This document shows, piece by piece, positions 1 to 11,754 of a DNA stretch of 64,000 bases. Origin of the DNA: Imbricaverruca yamaguchii. Taxonomy: Eukaryota; Arthropoda; Thecostraca; Neoverrucidae. The position numbers and the translations under genes were made by a program. Numbering within the stretch: position 1 is the first letter of the stretch; every line of letters starts with the position of its first letter. Location: contig JAOTOL010001638.1 of NCBI GenBank assembly GCA_034440575.1, forward strand, positions 2,238,001 to 2,302,000. Reading direction: 5' to 3'. The notes below the pieces were generated by a model that searched no databases, was not told the DNA's origin, and saw nothing but the letters and a program-made list of their open reading frames with translations.

Positions 1-1214
1 CGCTCGGTCGATATCGCTTCAATATCGCCATGTAATAAATCGAGCTTACATTAACCTTGACGTTTGACCTTGACATGTACCGGTTTGAAATGCTATGCGA
101 TGGTTCACCAAAAGCTTTCGCTTGATACCAGACTTTGGCAGGTTTGGGTGAAAACGAAACAAAATTTGAGGCGACCAAAGAAACCCGTTTGTGTTTGACC
201 TTGACCGTTATAGTGGTCATGTGAGACCACTTTGACGGTCTTTAAAGACCACTATTTAGTTGCTTCCAGGGTATTCAACACAAACATAAGCATTTGTGGT
301 AATTGATTCGAACGGACCATAAACTCGTCACTGAATGTCAATGCCAATACGAATACGCCTCTGGCGATTTCGTCGCTGCATACGAATACGAATATCACGT
401 TAGCTTGACGTATGCGGTTGAGGCTGCCCATGACTGCACACCATGGTGTTGAAGATCCCCAGGGTCAACCAGAGTCACGTTTGTCCAAGATATATGGACA
501 TTTGCACAGGGGAATGCAGCCTAAGACCCAGAAAGACTTGCAATAATGCAATTTTGTTGCGTCGCAAAGCAGAATTTTTCACCCAATCGAAAGCACAATA
601 TGGTCAAGGTTCATGATATTCAAGGATATGCCTGGAAGGAGAAATTTCTAACGTTTGCTGAGTTACCACTCGGAGATTTTGCGACGATAGGTAGTTTGTA
701 CAGTCTGTTGATTTGGTGGATCGGCTTGTAGTATTTTTGGCGATTCCTTGCATATATATGTTTACTTTATAGATGATTCAGTAGGATTTTGCGGCGGTCA
801 TGCTCAGGTAGATGAGGCTTGGAGGAACACAAAATAAATTTAGGGGGGAAAATTGCCACTTTTCAGCAATCGGGGGGGGGGACATGCCCCCCTCCCCCAG
901 TGGTTACACCCATGCCAACCGGTGCTGAAAGTTGCAACAATTTGTTGTCGTAATTGTCAGTAGACCTGTTTGAAGCTGCTCGGCTTTTTTGAAACTCGAA
1001 TCGCATGTATCAAACATGTAATGATCAGATATAGGCGTCGTATTGCGAGAAACACGTGCAATATAGCAGTGTGCAGTACATCATACGTTTTTTTCATTAA
1101 CGTCTTTATTACTTAAAACATCATAAGAACCATATTCGATTTTCTGTTTTCATTTCATATGCATTGTTCCATAAAGCAATGTCTGATGCATGTTATTAAT
1201 ACTGATTTTTGTCT
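1..1214. other. Gene-free stretch
   Basis: No reading frame here resembles a known protein. Two copies of a TTTGACCTTGA motif lie about 127 bp apart (near 66 and 192); similar motifs form a tandem repeat at 11060-11450. A G-run/C-run hairpin with a CAGTGG end near 870-915 looks like the edge of an old hAT-type element, but no partner end was found. Confidence 0.4.
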
Positions 1215-2110
1215 GGGCAATCATGCAGGATCTCTGAAAATAACACTGGACCCTCAAAATCGCACGGGGCCAAACAAAATTGGAAAATTCGCATCAGGGC
1301 CCTATAAATCACATTATAGCCCTAAAGAGTCGTGCAGAGACCCGTAAAAATTAAGCCAGTTGCCTAAAAATCGTACCAAGGCTTCCTCAAAATCGCAATA
1401 CAGGACGCAAAAATCTTTCCATGGTCCATAAAATATGGCACTGGGGCTCCAAAAAGTAGGACCGGTCTCCTGAACATACCACTGTGGCTCCAAAAGTTGC
1501 GCCGGGACCCATACAAATTGCGCCGAGGCCACACAAATCATCTTGGGGCTTCTAATTGTTGGGCCGGAGTCACCGGAAATCACGCTGGGGCCAAAAAGGG
1601 TGGGCTGGGCTCCTGGAAATCACACTGGAGATGCCAAAAGTCCGACCGAGACGCCTGAAAATCACATTGGAGACCAAAAAAAGTCGTGTCGGACCTCTCA
1701 ACATCACGGTAGGGACTCCACAGGTCTGACCGAGGCCCCAAACATCTCGTAGCAACCACCCATGACATGAACCGGAGCAACAACAAAAAAATCCGGGCAT
1801 GGAATATCACCCCGAGGTCCAAACAATCGCTCCAAAAGACCATTAAACGTCTTGGACCCACAAAGTATATCGAAGACACTAATACTCGCGCCAAGGATCC
1901 CAGCAAGTGATGACGGGGCCCAAAATATCACATTTAGATCGAAACAATTCGTGTTCCTGCTCTTCAAAATCACACTGGGGCCAAGGATACTTTCTTGGTC
2001 CCAGTGCGATTTTGTCGGATACCCACAAGTCGCAGCTGGCTACCCCAAAACACGATGCATACATTTGCGATTTTTGTTTGGGCTTACAAAAGTAGAACTA
2101 TACACCTAAA
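1215..2110 (+). repeat. 21-bp-periodic degenerate repeat (family A), copy 1
   Basis: The stretch is built of degenerate units of 19-22 bp with the rough form CTCCAAAAATCGCGCCGGGGC, for example the adjacent units at 1487-1528. The units are too diverged to be a young satellite. The order of units near 1840-1930 matches 37000-37100 closely (shared 'actcgcgccaaggatcc'-like and 'cccaaaatatcacatt'-like blocks). It is therefore a dispersed element with a fixed internal order, not a freely expanding tandem array. Short overlapping open frames on both strands come from the repeat and are not genes. Confidence 0.75.
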
Positions 2111-2371
2111 AATAACAAAGTGACTCCGTCAAAGTATTTGCATAATTTTCGCACTTAAGTTTAAATAAGAACGTTTGGAACTCGTGTAATGTTTTTACTC
2201 GGACAGTCGATATCTGTGACTAAAAATTTAGTTATATGGTGGACTCCAAACTGAACTAAATGCAAGCATCCGAAAATTAACAAATAGCCACTCTACCAGT
2301 TCCACTCATTGCTACTCTCATTACAACACAGCCATGAAGGGGCCATGCTCTAGGAGGGAGGGGAGGGGTAG

Positions 2372-2530
2372 CCAATCATTATAAGAATAGAGGCCTTGCT
2401 TTTCAGTATTCCAGGGAGGGGTGATCGACGGATTTTGTGGGCAACTGGTTGAGTGTCCAGAGTGCAACCAAGAAGGGCCCTTGTGGCTCAAAGTTGCACT
2501 AATATTTTATGTCTTCATGTCTTTATGGTG
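2372..2530 (+). mobile_element. CR1-type LINE, 3' end only
   Basis: This matches the 3' untranslated tail of the CR1-type LINE copies at 8430-8580, 29060-29215 and 30661-30830 (minus strand). All share the block around 'agtattccagggagg', then 'caactggttgagtg', and end in a short TGTCTTTATG-like repeat instead of poly-A, as CR1-group LINEs do. It is a severely 5'-truncated copy. Confidence 0.8.
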
Positions 2531-5269
2531 GGAGACTCCACCCGCTGTGCATTGCTGCGTTGTCATGGAAGCTGTTCGAATATCGTCCCCGCCATGCCCT
2601 GACGCCGACGGAGGTCAGCTCACTTGTATGACGGGGCCAGAGCCGGGTGGAGAGTCAACCAGCTCCTGCGCGGCAGTCTCGTCTGGCGCGTGAGTACACA
2701 GTGCAAGTCCGGTCAGCGACGGTCGCCCGCCAGCCACACAACCACTACGAACCACACATCTTGGACATTCAAGTTGGTGTGCATCCATCGGACACCCACG
2801 CCTAAATTGAGCAAGCCAGTGAGACACATGAATTGGTCAGTCATAGTCGAGGTCACCAGGCACGAATCTTTCCAAAGCACGAATCTTCCCAACACACCTT
2901 TTTATTCAACGTGAATTATGAGCGACTTTCAATACGCTGAATATTTTCAGACTTGGAGCTTTGCTGAATTGCCACTTGCCACGTCCAATCGACACGCGGA
3001 ATTTTATAGCACGATGCAAACACTTTTATAACTTAAGCACTGTGGTGGACACCTGTGACACGGTATATATACAGCATGGGCTAAATCAACATTCCCATTC
3101 TACCACGCAGCAAATAACAGTCAGATATGAAGCGCAACATTCATATTTTTGGTCGCAAGACTTGTGCTGTTGAACATCACTGATGAAAACGCTCAGCTCA
3201 AGAAGATGACCATATCCAAAATGAATTAGGGGAAAACAAACAAGCCAGCAGGTCGTGACATGAAAAACACAACTCTAAAAAAACGGAGCTGCATTTTCCA
3301 AGTTGTTCTGGGCCTGTTTGGAACGGCGTTACAAATACATATGCCTTCCGAAAGCGTTACGGTCGGTCAGCCAGCTCAATGTTAATATTTTCTGGCAGTT
3401 GGAAAAATACTTCCTCGGCCTTTGGCCTCCACACAACCAGCAGCACACATGTGTGGTAAGATCACGGGCGAGGCCTAGCAAGCTCCAGCTTCTTCGAGTT
3501 GAAGTGTTTTGAAATGTTCCACGATGCGTGTTTTTCGTTCTATGTCTTAAGTGTTCTGTGTTATACCTTATGTGTTCCAGGCTTCAGATATTCCATAGCA
3601 TACATTCTATGTTACGTGGCCTTGTATAATCTAGCAGCCGAATGCAATACCTGCAGTAATTCTTGCAGTGCAAGAAAAAATGATCTTTGCGATGGCATAG
3701 ACTGCGCTTTAACCTTCGTCGAGCCCACTAACAAATTCACGTCCGCCAGGCCGGGACTTGGGGGACGGAGGAGGCTCTTGAAATCCCTCAACTATTTTCG
3801 ATATGCATAAGCTAGGGCAAAGTGTAAACAGCCGTTTGAAAGCCCTTGCTATGAAGAGCCCGAAACCCATTTTACATTCACATTTTGACCGATAATCAGT
3901 TTGCCAGAAGCCACATTTGGTCAATGTATTGATCTGGACTTAATCACGCGCCCTGGAGACTCCTGTTTTTCGTAGATAACTCCAGATTTTACCGGCCGAT
4001 ATACGTCAGTTTTTGTGTACCTTTTTAAAAAAAAAGGTTTTTTAAAGTGACGAAAACGACCGACGATTTTTCAGTTAGGTCGTAACTAAAAATTATGGCC
4101 AGACCACAATATCGGCGCTGATGCCATCGTGCCGGAAGTGTGTTCTGGCACACTGACTCTTGATGTATTTGTATGCTCATTGAAGTTGTGGCACGGTGTG
4201 GGTTTGACTGGTTAACACACGCCCTGAAGGGGTGGATGGCAATCCGCCCCCCGTCGTTTCAACACAACCCATTTATATGGCCGATATGGATTTCCCGACC
4301 TGCTTAAATGACCGGCACATTTTATTAAGACAAATAAATCGGCCAGTTTTTAGTTTGGGCCATAAGTGTTTACAAACGCGCGCCGACCAAAATATGCATG
4401 GTTCCGAATTGGAGGAGATGTTCTAACACTGGGCTTGTTTGTTGTATGTTATATATTAAAGTCTGATGGTCGCCGGTCTCTGACGGCATGGAACGCATGG
4501 CACTGAATGTTAATGGAAATGACTGCTGCATGCGTTTTGTTTTTGCTGTTTGTCATTGTGTGCTTAAGTGTTTCTATACTTTTTTTATTTTTTTCCCTCC
4601 TTTTTTTTCGAAGCCGATTGTGGGGAGCCCCCCAAAGGAGAAAGGAGGGGGGGGGGCCCGGGTCCAGGAAAGAGGGAAAAAAAAAAAAAAAAAAAATAAT
4701 ACAAAAATAAAAAAAAAAAAAAAAAAAAGGGAAAAAAAAAAAAAAAATAAAAAAATAAAAAAAAAATTAATGCCATTTTGGACATTTAACACAATACGCG
4801 ATCCTAAATGAGCCAGCCCGCAAACCGAAATTTTGTATTTTGACCTATTTGACCTTGAAGTTTGGACCTGGTCACAAATTTTCATAGTTTAACATCGTGC
4901 CCATCCACCCTGCAATTCTTGCTCTGCCTTAATGGGATGGTGTTAATTCAAAGGAAATGGTACAGACATACAGAAATTGTTTTTTTTGCGGCATTGTTGT
5001 TGAAGAAATATCACAGATTAAGTACAAGAAATAACTTTTTACTATGTATCTTAGTAAAAAGTTCAAGACAGGGTAAATTAGGCTGTGTAAAAACCCGGCT
5101 TGACAACCAGCTTCTGGACTATGCAGTTGGAGGACATATGGAATTTTTGTCATTATTGGCAAGCCAATGAAGCCTAGAGCTCATATAACCACTTATTTCT
5201 TCATTTTTGTCTGCGCCGAGCTCCTTAAAGGCCGCAAATGGGCCGCTCAGTGCATGTGATTTGGTCATT
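2531..5269. other. Gene-free stretch
   Basis: No recognisable protein-coding or RNA gene was found. Apart from the low-complexity tract at 4580-4770 the sequence looks unique. Open frames of up to about 107 codons have no recognisable domain and overlap homopolymers. Confidence 0.4.
4580..4770. repeat. Poly-T / G-run / poly-A low-complexity tract
   Basis: T-rich runs, a G9 tract, then about 110 bp that is nearly all A with scattered T and G. No SINE or LINE head was found next to it. The long homopolymers could be partly a sequencing or consensus artefact. Confidence 0.8.
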
Positions 5270-6215
5270 TGTCTTGTGGAATGGGTTGGACAATATAATG
5301 TCATTCAAGCAGTGTGTGCATCTATTCACCAGTTTGGAACGGGACCAACTAGGCATGACTCATGCCTGGACCTATCGTCTCAGATTTAAGTGACTTAGTT
5401 CAAGACTTGACTATAGGAGAAACTCTGGGAAGAAGTGACCACAGCATAGTGAGATTGAAGGCACAAGTAGTGGGCGCAATGAAAGATAATTTGGCAAATG
5501 TCCCTAATTTTAACAGAGGAAACTTTTACTGCATTAAAGCGGCTTTGCGTACCATAGAATGGGAATAAAAATTATCAAATTTAAATTCGTGTGAAATGTC
5601 GGAAAAGTTCATATCTTACTTGAAGGAAATTCAGATTAGACATGTCTCCCAAAAGTAAGGGCGCAAAAGAAGGGTAGGAAGGCCAGCATGGCTTACACCA
5701 GACCAGGTAAAAGCAATTAAGGCTAAGAAAGCTGCATTGTGAGTGCTTAAGGAAGCTTCAAATATTGTAAATCTAAGGTCGTATAAAAGCTAGACTCTGT
5801 GAATAAAAAACAAGAGCAGCAAAGCGAGCAAAAGAATTGGATTTAGCTAAGGAACTGCAATGGGGACAGCAAAACGTTCTTTAGTTTCTACAAGCTGAGT
5901 AAAGTTGCTGGCACAATTGGCCCATTGAAAGTAATCGGGACTATATTGGGTGAGGATGGTGAGAAGGTTGAGGAGCTGAACAAGCACTTTAAATCAGTGT
6001 TTACATTGGAAGATTAATTTGCGAACCGTACACCATAGTTCATTGACATGTGACAGGATAAACAATGTTGATTTCATTGATAGTGATGTTGTCTTCAATC
6101 ATATCAGGAAAATAAAGCGAAACAAGGCAGCAGGACCTGGTGAAATTTATGCCCGGACATTGCGGGAAACTGAAAATAAACTGCCATTTCCACTTAGTAT
6201 ATATAATATTTTGTA

Positions 6216-6561
6216 TATTATTTTTTTAATAGTAAATTTAATCCGAGTTGTTGTTGGGGTGGCTCGAGGAGCCAGGGTTTTATTGCTAAGCAGAGCTTGT
6301 TGCGTGAACCCTGGCCCCACCACCCGATTCATGAACTCCAGTTCAACGGCAGAATTTAGACCGAAAGTTTAACGTGCCGACAATGCACCGACACGGCCAC
6401 CCAGGTAGCTCGTCCCCGGCCTTATCGGGCCAGCTGCCAACTGACACTCCCGGCCGGGGGCTAAATGCGAGCGCACGAAGCGACTCGAACCCTGTGTTGC
6501 CAATACAGGGGAGACCAGTGCAGGCCAGCGCTCTAACCAGCTGAGCTACCGGGGCGGCACC
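6216..6561 (-). mobile_element. tRNA-derived SINE inserted in the CR1 LINE
   Basis: On the minus strand the element starts with a tRNA-like head. It has an A box in 'TAGCTCAGCTGG' and a B box in 'GGTTCGAGTCG' (near 6480-6550), the RNA polymerase III promoter elements. A non-tRNA body and an AT-rich tail follow at 6216-6245. LINE sequence resumes exactly on both sides ('ttttgta' / 'tagatcag'). The anticodon stem is imperfect, so this is not a working tRNA gene. Confidence 0.8.
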
Positions 6562-6644
6562 TAGATCAGTTGCACAAAACGATATTCCAACAGATTGGAA
6601 AAGGCCAAATGTAGTTCATATTTCCAACAAAGGAGACAGAGCGA

Positions 6645-7129
6645 CAGTGATAAATTATTCGTGAAATAGGGTGGAATATACCACTTTCTGAAAACTCAAT
6701 TGACATCCTTCTCCAAGAAGTATCGGCTTCCTGCTCCTTGATGAATGCTTATGCAGTATTCATGTATCATTTCTGACAGTATCTTGTTTATACATACCGT
6801 GTACATGCTCTTGATAAGGAGTGGTGGTAAGTGAACATTTGGCAACGCACTTTCAGGTAATGGGATGGCCTATAATGTGATATGGCATGCAATACCAGTT
6901 TATACCATGGCTATTATTCTCCCCATTCCGAAGATAGCTTTTTTGAAACTATGAATCTCAAAACAAATGATACAGGTCTAGTCATAAGTAGGTACATCAT
7001 GTACTCAACTTTTAGTCTGGAAGACATCAAAAACATTATAAATGACACAAATGTCATGACAAATTTCGACATCCTACTGTTTTCGTTTCGACATCTCACA
7101 CCTAATGAAAAACGATTATTTTAACCCTG
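6645..7129 (+). mobile_element. hAT-type MITE (485 bp) with exact 8-bp target duplication
   Basis: The left end is CAGTGATAAATTATTCG; the right end read inwards is CAGGGTTAAAATAATCG. The element is flanked by CAGAGCGA at 6637-6644 and CAGAGCGA at 7130-7137. An exact 8-bp duplication and CAG ends are typical of hAT transposons. It splits the CR1 LINE; LINE sequence continues on both sides. No transposase is encoded, so it must have been mobilised in trans. A second copy of nearly equal length lies inverted at 61495-61984. Confidence 0.9.
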
Positions 7130-7301
7130 CAGAGCGAAAGTTGAAAATCATAGGTTAGTAAGTTGAAACCATAAGTTAAAATACCATAAGTTGAAAACCA
7201 TAACCATAACCATAAGTTGGAAACCATAGCCTCACATCCCTAGTCTGCAAGGTACTCGAATCAATTATCAAGGATAAAATAGTTATCTGGAAGGAAACAG
7301 A

Positions 7302-7811
7302 TTGACTCAAGATAATCCACACGAGTTTAGAAAAGAGCGATTGTGTCTCAAAAGTCTCTTGGACTTTTTGAATTCCGCTATAGAACAATTTGATCAAGGA
7401 AATCGGGTTGATGTAGCGTACCTTGACATTAGTAAGGGCTTTGTCAAGGTGTCCCATAAACGGTTAATGATGCAGCTTCAGGTCCATGGTATTGCAGGTA
7501 GCATCCTAAAATGGGTAGAGTTGTGGCTTTCAGATAGACAGCAGATAGTGATGATAAATGATACAAAGTCATCATGGCAAAATGTTCTTAGTGGAGTCCC
7601 CCAGGGGTCAGTACTGGGGCCACTACTGTACATTAAATTTGTAAATATCATTAAAAGTGGCCTAACACGTAAGGTTTTGACATTCGCGAATTATTTGAAG
7701 GTCTTTAAGGCAATAACAGGTCACCATGAGGATATGTCGCTGCAGAAAGACTTAGACGAACTTGTGAAGTGGTCCGAAAAATGGCACATATATCTTAATT
7801 TTGTTAAGTGA
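7302..7811 (+). pseudogene. CR1-type LINE reverse transcriptase core (fragment)
   Basis: A 169-codon open piece of the LINE ORF2. It contains the RT motifs 'DISKGF' (normally D-x-S-K-A-F), 'SGVPQGSVLGPLLY' and a degraded 'FANYLK' where the catalytic 'FADDLK' is expected. The loss of both catalytic aspartates, together with stops around it, shows it is dead. It would have copied LINE RNA at the insertion site. Confidence 0.85.
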
Positions 7812-8580
7812 AAAGCATGCATGTAGGTAGGGCGCATTGAGGGCTCCATACTTGATGGGTGGCCATGTACTATCAGTGCTTCAGCAGGAGGAAGGACTTA
7901 GGTGTTATTCTGAACACAAAATGGAGGCATCAGAACAGACTAAGAACGCCAGGAAGAAGGCACTGAGAATGCTTGGGGTAATAAATATGAATGTATTATA
8001 CAGAAGTGAGGAGCCCATCAGGACGCTTTACTGTGCATATGTCAGGCGCCATTTGCAATACTGCGTCCAAGCTTGGTCCCCTAGTCATTAAAAGAGACGG
8101 CTACAAAAATGGTTAGATATAAGCAACCTGGCATATGAAGAAAGATTGAAGAAATTGAATATGTTTTCACATAGATATAGAAGGCTAAGAGGAGATCTCA
8201 TTGAGGTTTACAAATTTGTGCGTGGTCTGGAGAAGGTACATCTCAGGGAAATGTCTGAATTTAACATAAATGATGCAATTATAGGTCATCAATTCAAAAT
8301 TAAAGCTAACCACAGTAGGACAAGTTTAAGACAGATCTTTCTTCACCAACAGGGTAGTAGAACACTGGAGCCAGCTGCCAAAACCCATTGTCAGTAGCAG
8401 CACATTGAACATGTTAAAAAACAGCATAGACAATCATCATAAGAATAGTGTGCTTGCTTTTGAGTATTCCAGGGAAGGCTGATCGACGGATTTGGTGGGA
8501 AACTGGTTGAGTATCCAGAGTGCAACCAAAACTGGCCCTGGTGGCTCATAGATGCACTGATCTTTTATGTCTTCATGTCA

Positions 8581-8951
8581 CGCCACACGGTGAGGTCTAG
8601 AAAAGTCAACCGTGAGTATCATCCGTACATCATTTTGATGTGCAAAAATGTGTTTCAAGAAGAACTGACATGCTTGTGAAGCATCTTTGTAAACTTTCCA
8701 GCATGTGAACGCGCCACCTGACCTCAGTTGATGCCAATGCAATGCATACATGTATGGAACAATCTCTTGAACCTTTACTTAATTGCATGCTACTTGGAAA
8801 GTAATCATACTCTAAAATCAACTCAGGTCAAATAAGATTAGTTAACACGCGGTCAGGACATCTCAGGTCATTGGTTGACCATCCAATGTCATGTCGCGCG
8901 ACTTGAGCGGCGTTGAAACCAAATTCAGATATAACTTGACGAGAATCCGAG
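8581..8951. other. Gene-free stretch
   Basis: Nothing recognisable was seen in this spacer between the LINE tail and the foldback element. Confidence 0.4.
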
Positions 8952-9412
8952 ATGAATAACCGTGACCCGGCATGACCCTATGTTAGAAACATCACAGCAT
9001 ACCATAATTAAGTGAAGTATACTTTCGAGAGCTAAGCAATGATGCTTTACTGTCCTTTGTATCGTGCACAGGCCGCAAATTAGCCAACAGGAGACGAGAG
9101 ACGAGAATCAGGTATCTCACCCGGAATTTTGGGAGTTAAAAATATTACAACGAAGGCGAAACGAAGCCCGGTAAACAATATTTTGGATATGTGAATTTAA
9201 TTAGCGAATGCCACCTATATGAAGGATCATATAGATTAGCACCGTTGAATCAAGTCGTGGCAAATCAAGGAAAGTGTTGGCTAAATTGCAGCCTACGCAC
9301 GATGCAAATGACAGCAACGCATGATTGCTTAGCTCTCGGAAGAATATTTCACTTAATTATGGTATGCTGTGATACTTCTAACCTAAAGTCATACCGGGTC
9401 ACGGTTATTCAT
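8952..9412. mobile_element. Foldback element with ~140-bp inverted arms
   Basis: The left arm (8952-9090) and right arm (about 9280-9412) are inverted copies of each other. Both begin ATGAATAACCGTGACCCGG and share 'catcacagcataccat' and 'agagctaagcaat'. There is no coding capacity. No convincing target duplication was found, so the family is not assigned; it could be the inner part of a longer element. Confidence 0.75.
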
Positions 9413-11059
9413 TGTTGGTGCGAACCTTTCATCCTTACCACAGGGACGTCCAAATAGCACTGCCACATTCTTTATTTCAATATCAACAATCCTGCGGCGC
9501 GAAATTCACGAAACTATGGATGCAAGTGCACACAGAAGACGAGATTTGTATTGCGTATGGTTCATTCTGTTTGTTATGCCTTTATGCAGCAAGGAGAAAC
9601 TATTTTCACCCCTGTCCCTCTCAGAGCCTAAGAAAACATGCCTGCCTAGACAGCTTTCTCACAGTATTGAGATCGTATCGCGTGGTTAGGCTTCTACCCT
9701 ATCATACTTCAACATTCCTGCGAGACAATGACGGTGAAAGCGGAGGAAAGGGCTAGAGGGGCATTCGCCACCCTCATCATCAGGCATAAGGTAAACATCT
9801 CCCAACAAATAATCGGCGTCTGCCTCTTCCATGCATCTACCTTTCCTAACATTTGCACTGTCAGGCACCGGATTTCGGCATCATGAAGGCATCATTATTT
9901 TTAAACAGACATTCAAGACATAATCAGCTGCTTTTCCAGTCACCGTCATATGGTTCATGGACATCTAAGGCTGCTTCTTACTTTGAAAAGTAGAGTCATA
10001 ACCAATTCCAACAACTCTGCGCCTGTCTCTGGATGCTAAGTTATCCCCATGGTAAAACCCACTGCTCCCTCTTTCAAAATACATGGGCTTTAGATGCCAA
10101 GGCCCTCAGGAGTATATTCAAAATAATCGTCTCCAATACGAACATAAATGGTTCATTCAAAATCAATATGAACATGAGAAAATGGAAATTATGTTTCCAC
10201 ACACCACCAGCATCGTTGCAGACCTTGGACAGGATTGGGGAAAGGGCGGGAGGAATTGTCGGTCAATCTACCCATGCAACGTTACGTGTGTAACGTTAAA
10301 ATTCACGATCCTTGGAGACGTGTCCCTTCCGTCCTCCAGACGTGGTGACATAAGCAAAACACCAATATTTGACATTGAAAGTCAGCCACTATCCAGACAG
10401 ACATGACTCTTCGATGCGAGCTACATGTTGGAACTAGTTGTCCCGAATATACCGGTATCTGTACAGCGCTTGAGGGTGCGTGTTGATGTGTGGATAGGCG
10501 TAAAGGATCTGGGAAAGCCATAAAGGGACGTCTTTGCCAAATAACATCTGGAAGGTGCACAGCTAGGCTGTACCATTCCCTCAGTGCGGTGTCGACGTCT
10601 GTAAGGGATAAATACGCTTCCGGTGTCGTGTCGCCACCTTTGCCCCGGAACGCCCAGTAAAACCACTCGCTCGGTCTGGCTAGGATAATTTTGTATTGAC
10701 ATGACGTAGCGACACTTCACGTGGACTAGAAGTCACAGTATGCTATAGTTAAGACACTAAAGTACGCAACTATGGAAAAGCAAGTGCAAGCGAGTTAAGC
10801 ATACCGACAGGTAGGTCGGCTCAATGAAGTGGAAAGGCTATTATGTCAGGTGGCTACTAAACACAAAGCATTGGAGCTGAGCGAAGAAACGAGATGAAAC
10901 GGATCTGGATGCGTAAATCACTACACTGACATCTAGCGTCAAGAGAGCGAACTACAAGTTTCCAAATGGCGGGCGCGCGGTCAGCAATGTCTGAGTCTTC
11001 ACCCGGCCGCTAGATGGCTAGCAGGCGCGCTCCGCTACAACCGCACGTTCTAGCGTTCT
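9413..11059. other. Gene-free stretch
   Basis: Open frames up to about 114 codons occur on both strands, for example 10421-10720 (-), but none shows a recognisable domain, signal peptide or splice context. Confidence 0.35.
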
Positions 11060-11450
11060 ACATAGTTTGACCTTGCATTTGACCTTCATCGTCAACAGGT
11101 GTCGTAAGATATACATCGGATTCGCAAAAAGTTAGTCGAGGTGATCTCAGAACCAGTTTATGGTAGCAAGTGCAGCTGGTATTTGAATTCGAATATGTTT
11201 CGCTGCAGCGTTCGCAGACGTTTGACCTTGAATTTTACCTTGAATATGAACTGATATCGGGTCGACAGTCAGTAACCCCATTGAAAAAGAGACGGTCTAC
11301 ATGTTGTATCTACATTTTGACCAACCTTTGGAGTTCAAACGTTTCTCGCAGTTTGATCTTGTATTTGACCATTAATTATACGTGATATCGGGACAAAAGT
11401 GTTTACCACCCTGGAACAAGAGACGTTTCACATGTTAAAGCCTGCCTTGG
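11060..11450 (+). repeat. Degenerate ~130-bp tandem repeat with TTTGACCTTG motifs
   Basis: About three degenerate units begin near 11067, 11220 and 11349. Each starts with a TTTGA(C/T)CTTG motif; the last two also share 'gatatcggg' and 'agagacg..ctacatgtt'-like blocks. TGACCTTG is the half-site bound by FTZ-F1/ERR-type nuclear receptors (established knowledge), but use as a regulatory site is unproven. The repeat ends about 300 bp upstream of the lectin-like gene. Confidence 0.6.
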
Positions 11451-11754
11451 CCGAATATATTGCTAAATGTGGGCCTTCCTAGCGTTCCCCGTCGTTTCAA
11501 CTTTCGTCGTTTGGCACGGAGTGCCAACGGCTATCAAAGCAAAATCATGTTGAAAAACGTACATGCCACAAAACCACCAAAGCAATGGAGCTCTGAACAA
11601 TTGTTTCCTAACCGTGGACAAATATATTATTTCCCTCTGAATCCAATCCGCGTCACTTGTAGGAACGGCTACGCTGCGACATCAGTTACCCCTTATGCTA
11701 GCCTTATGCCACCCTTATCTGTGAAAATTCCTTTTCAGGTCGTCTCCTTCCGAG

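Larger units (their letters stand above)
5270..8580 (+). mobile_element. CR1-type LINE, decayed, carrying two later insertions
   Basis: In order the copy holds the end of the endonuclease domain (5350-5560, with the 'GRSDHS' motif), a linker (5660-6020), the start of reverse transcriptase (6050-6200, 'KAAGP'), the RT core (7302-7811) and the C-terminal region (7837-8400). It finishes with a TGTCTTCATG tail near 8570. It is collinear with the better preserved minus-strand copy at 30661-32717. Many stops and frameshifts make it inactive. A SINE (6216-6561) and a hAT MITE (6645-7129) interrupt it, and a short 'ccataagttgaaaa' expansion sits at 7160-7225. The true 5' limit is uncertain. Confidence 0.85.
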
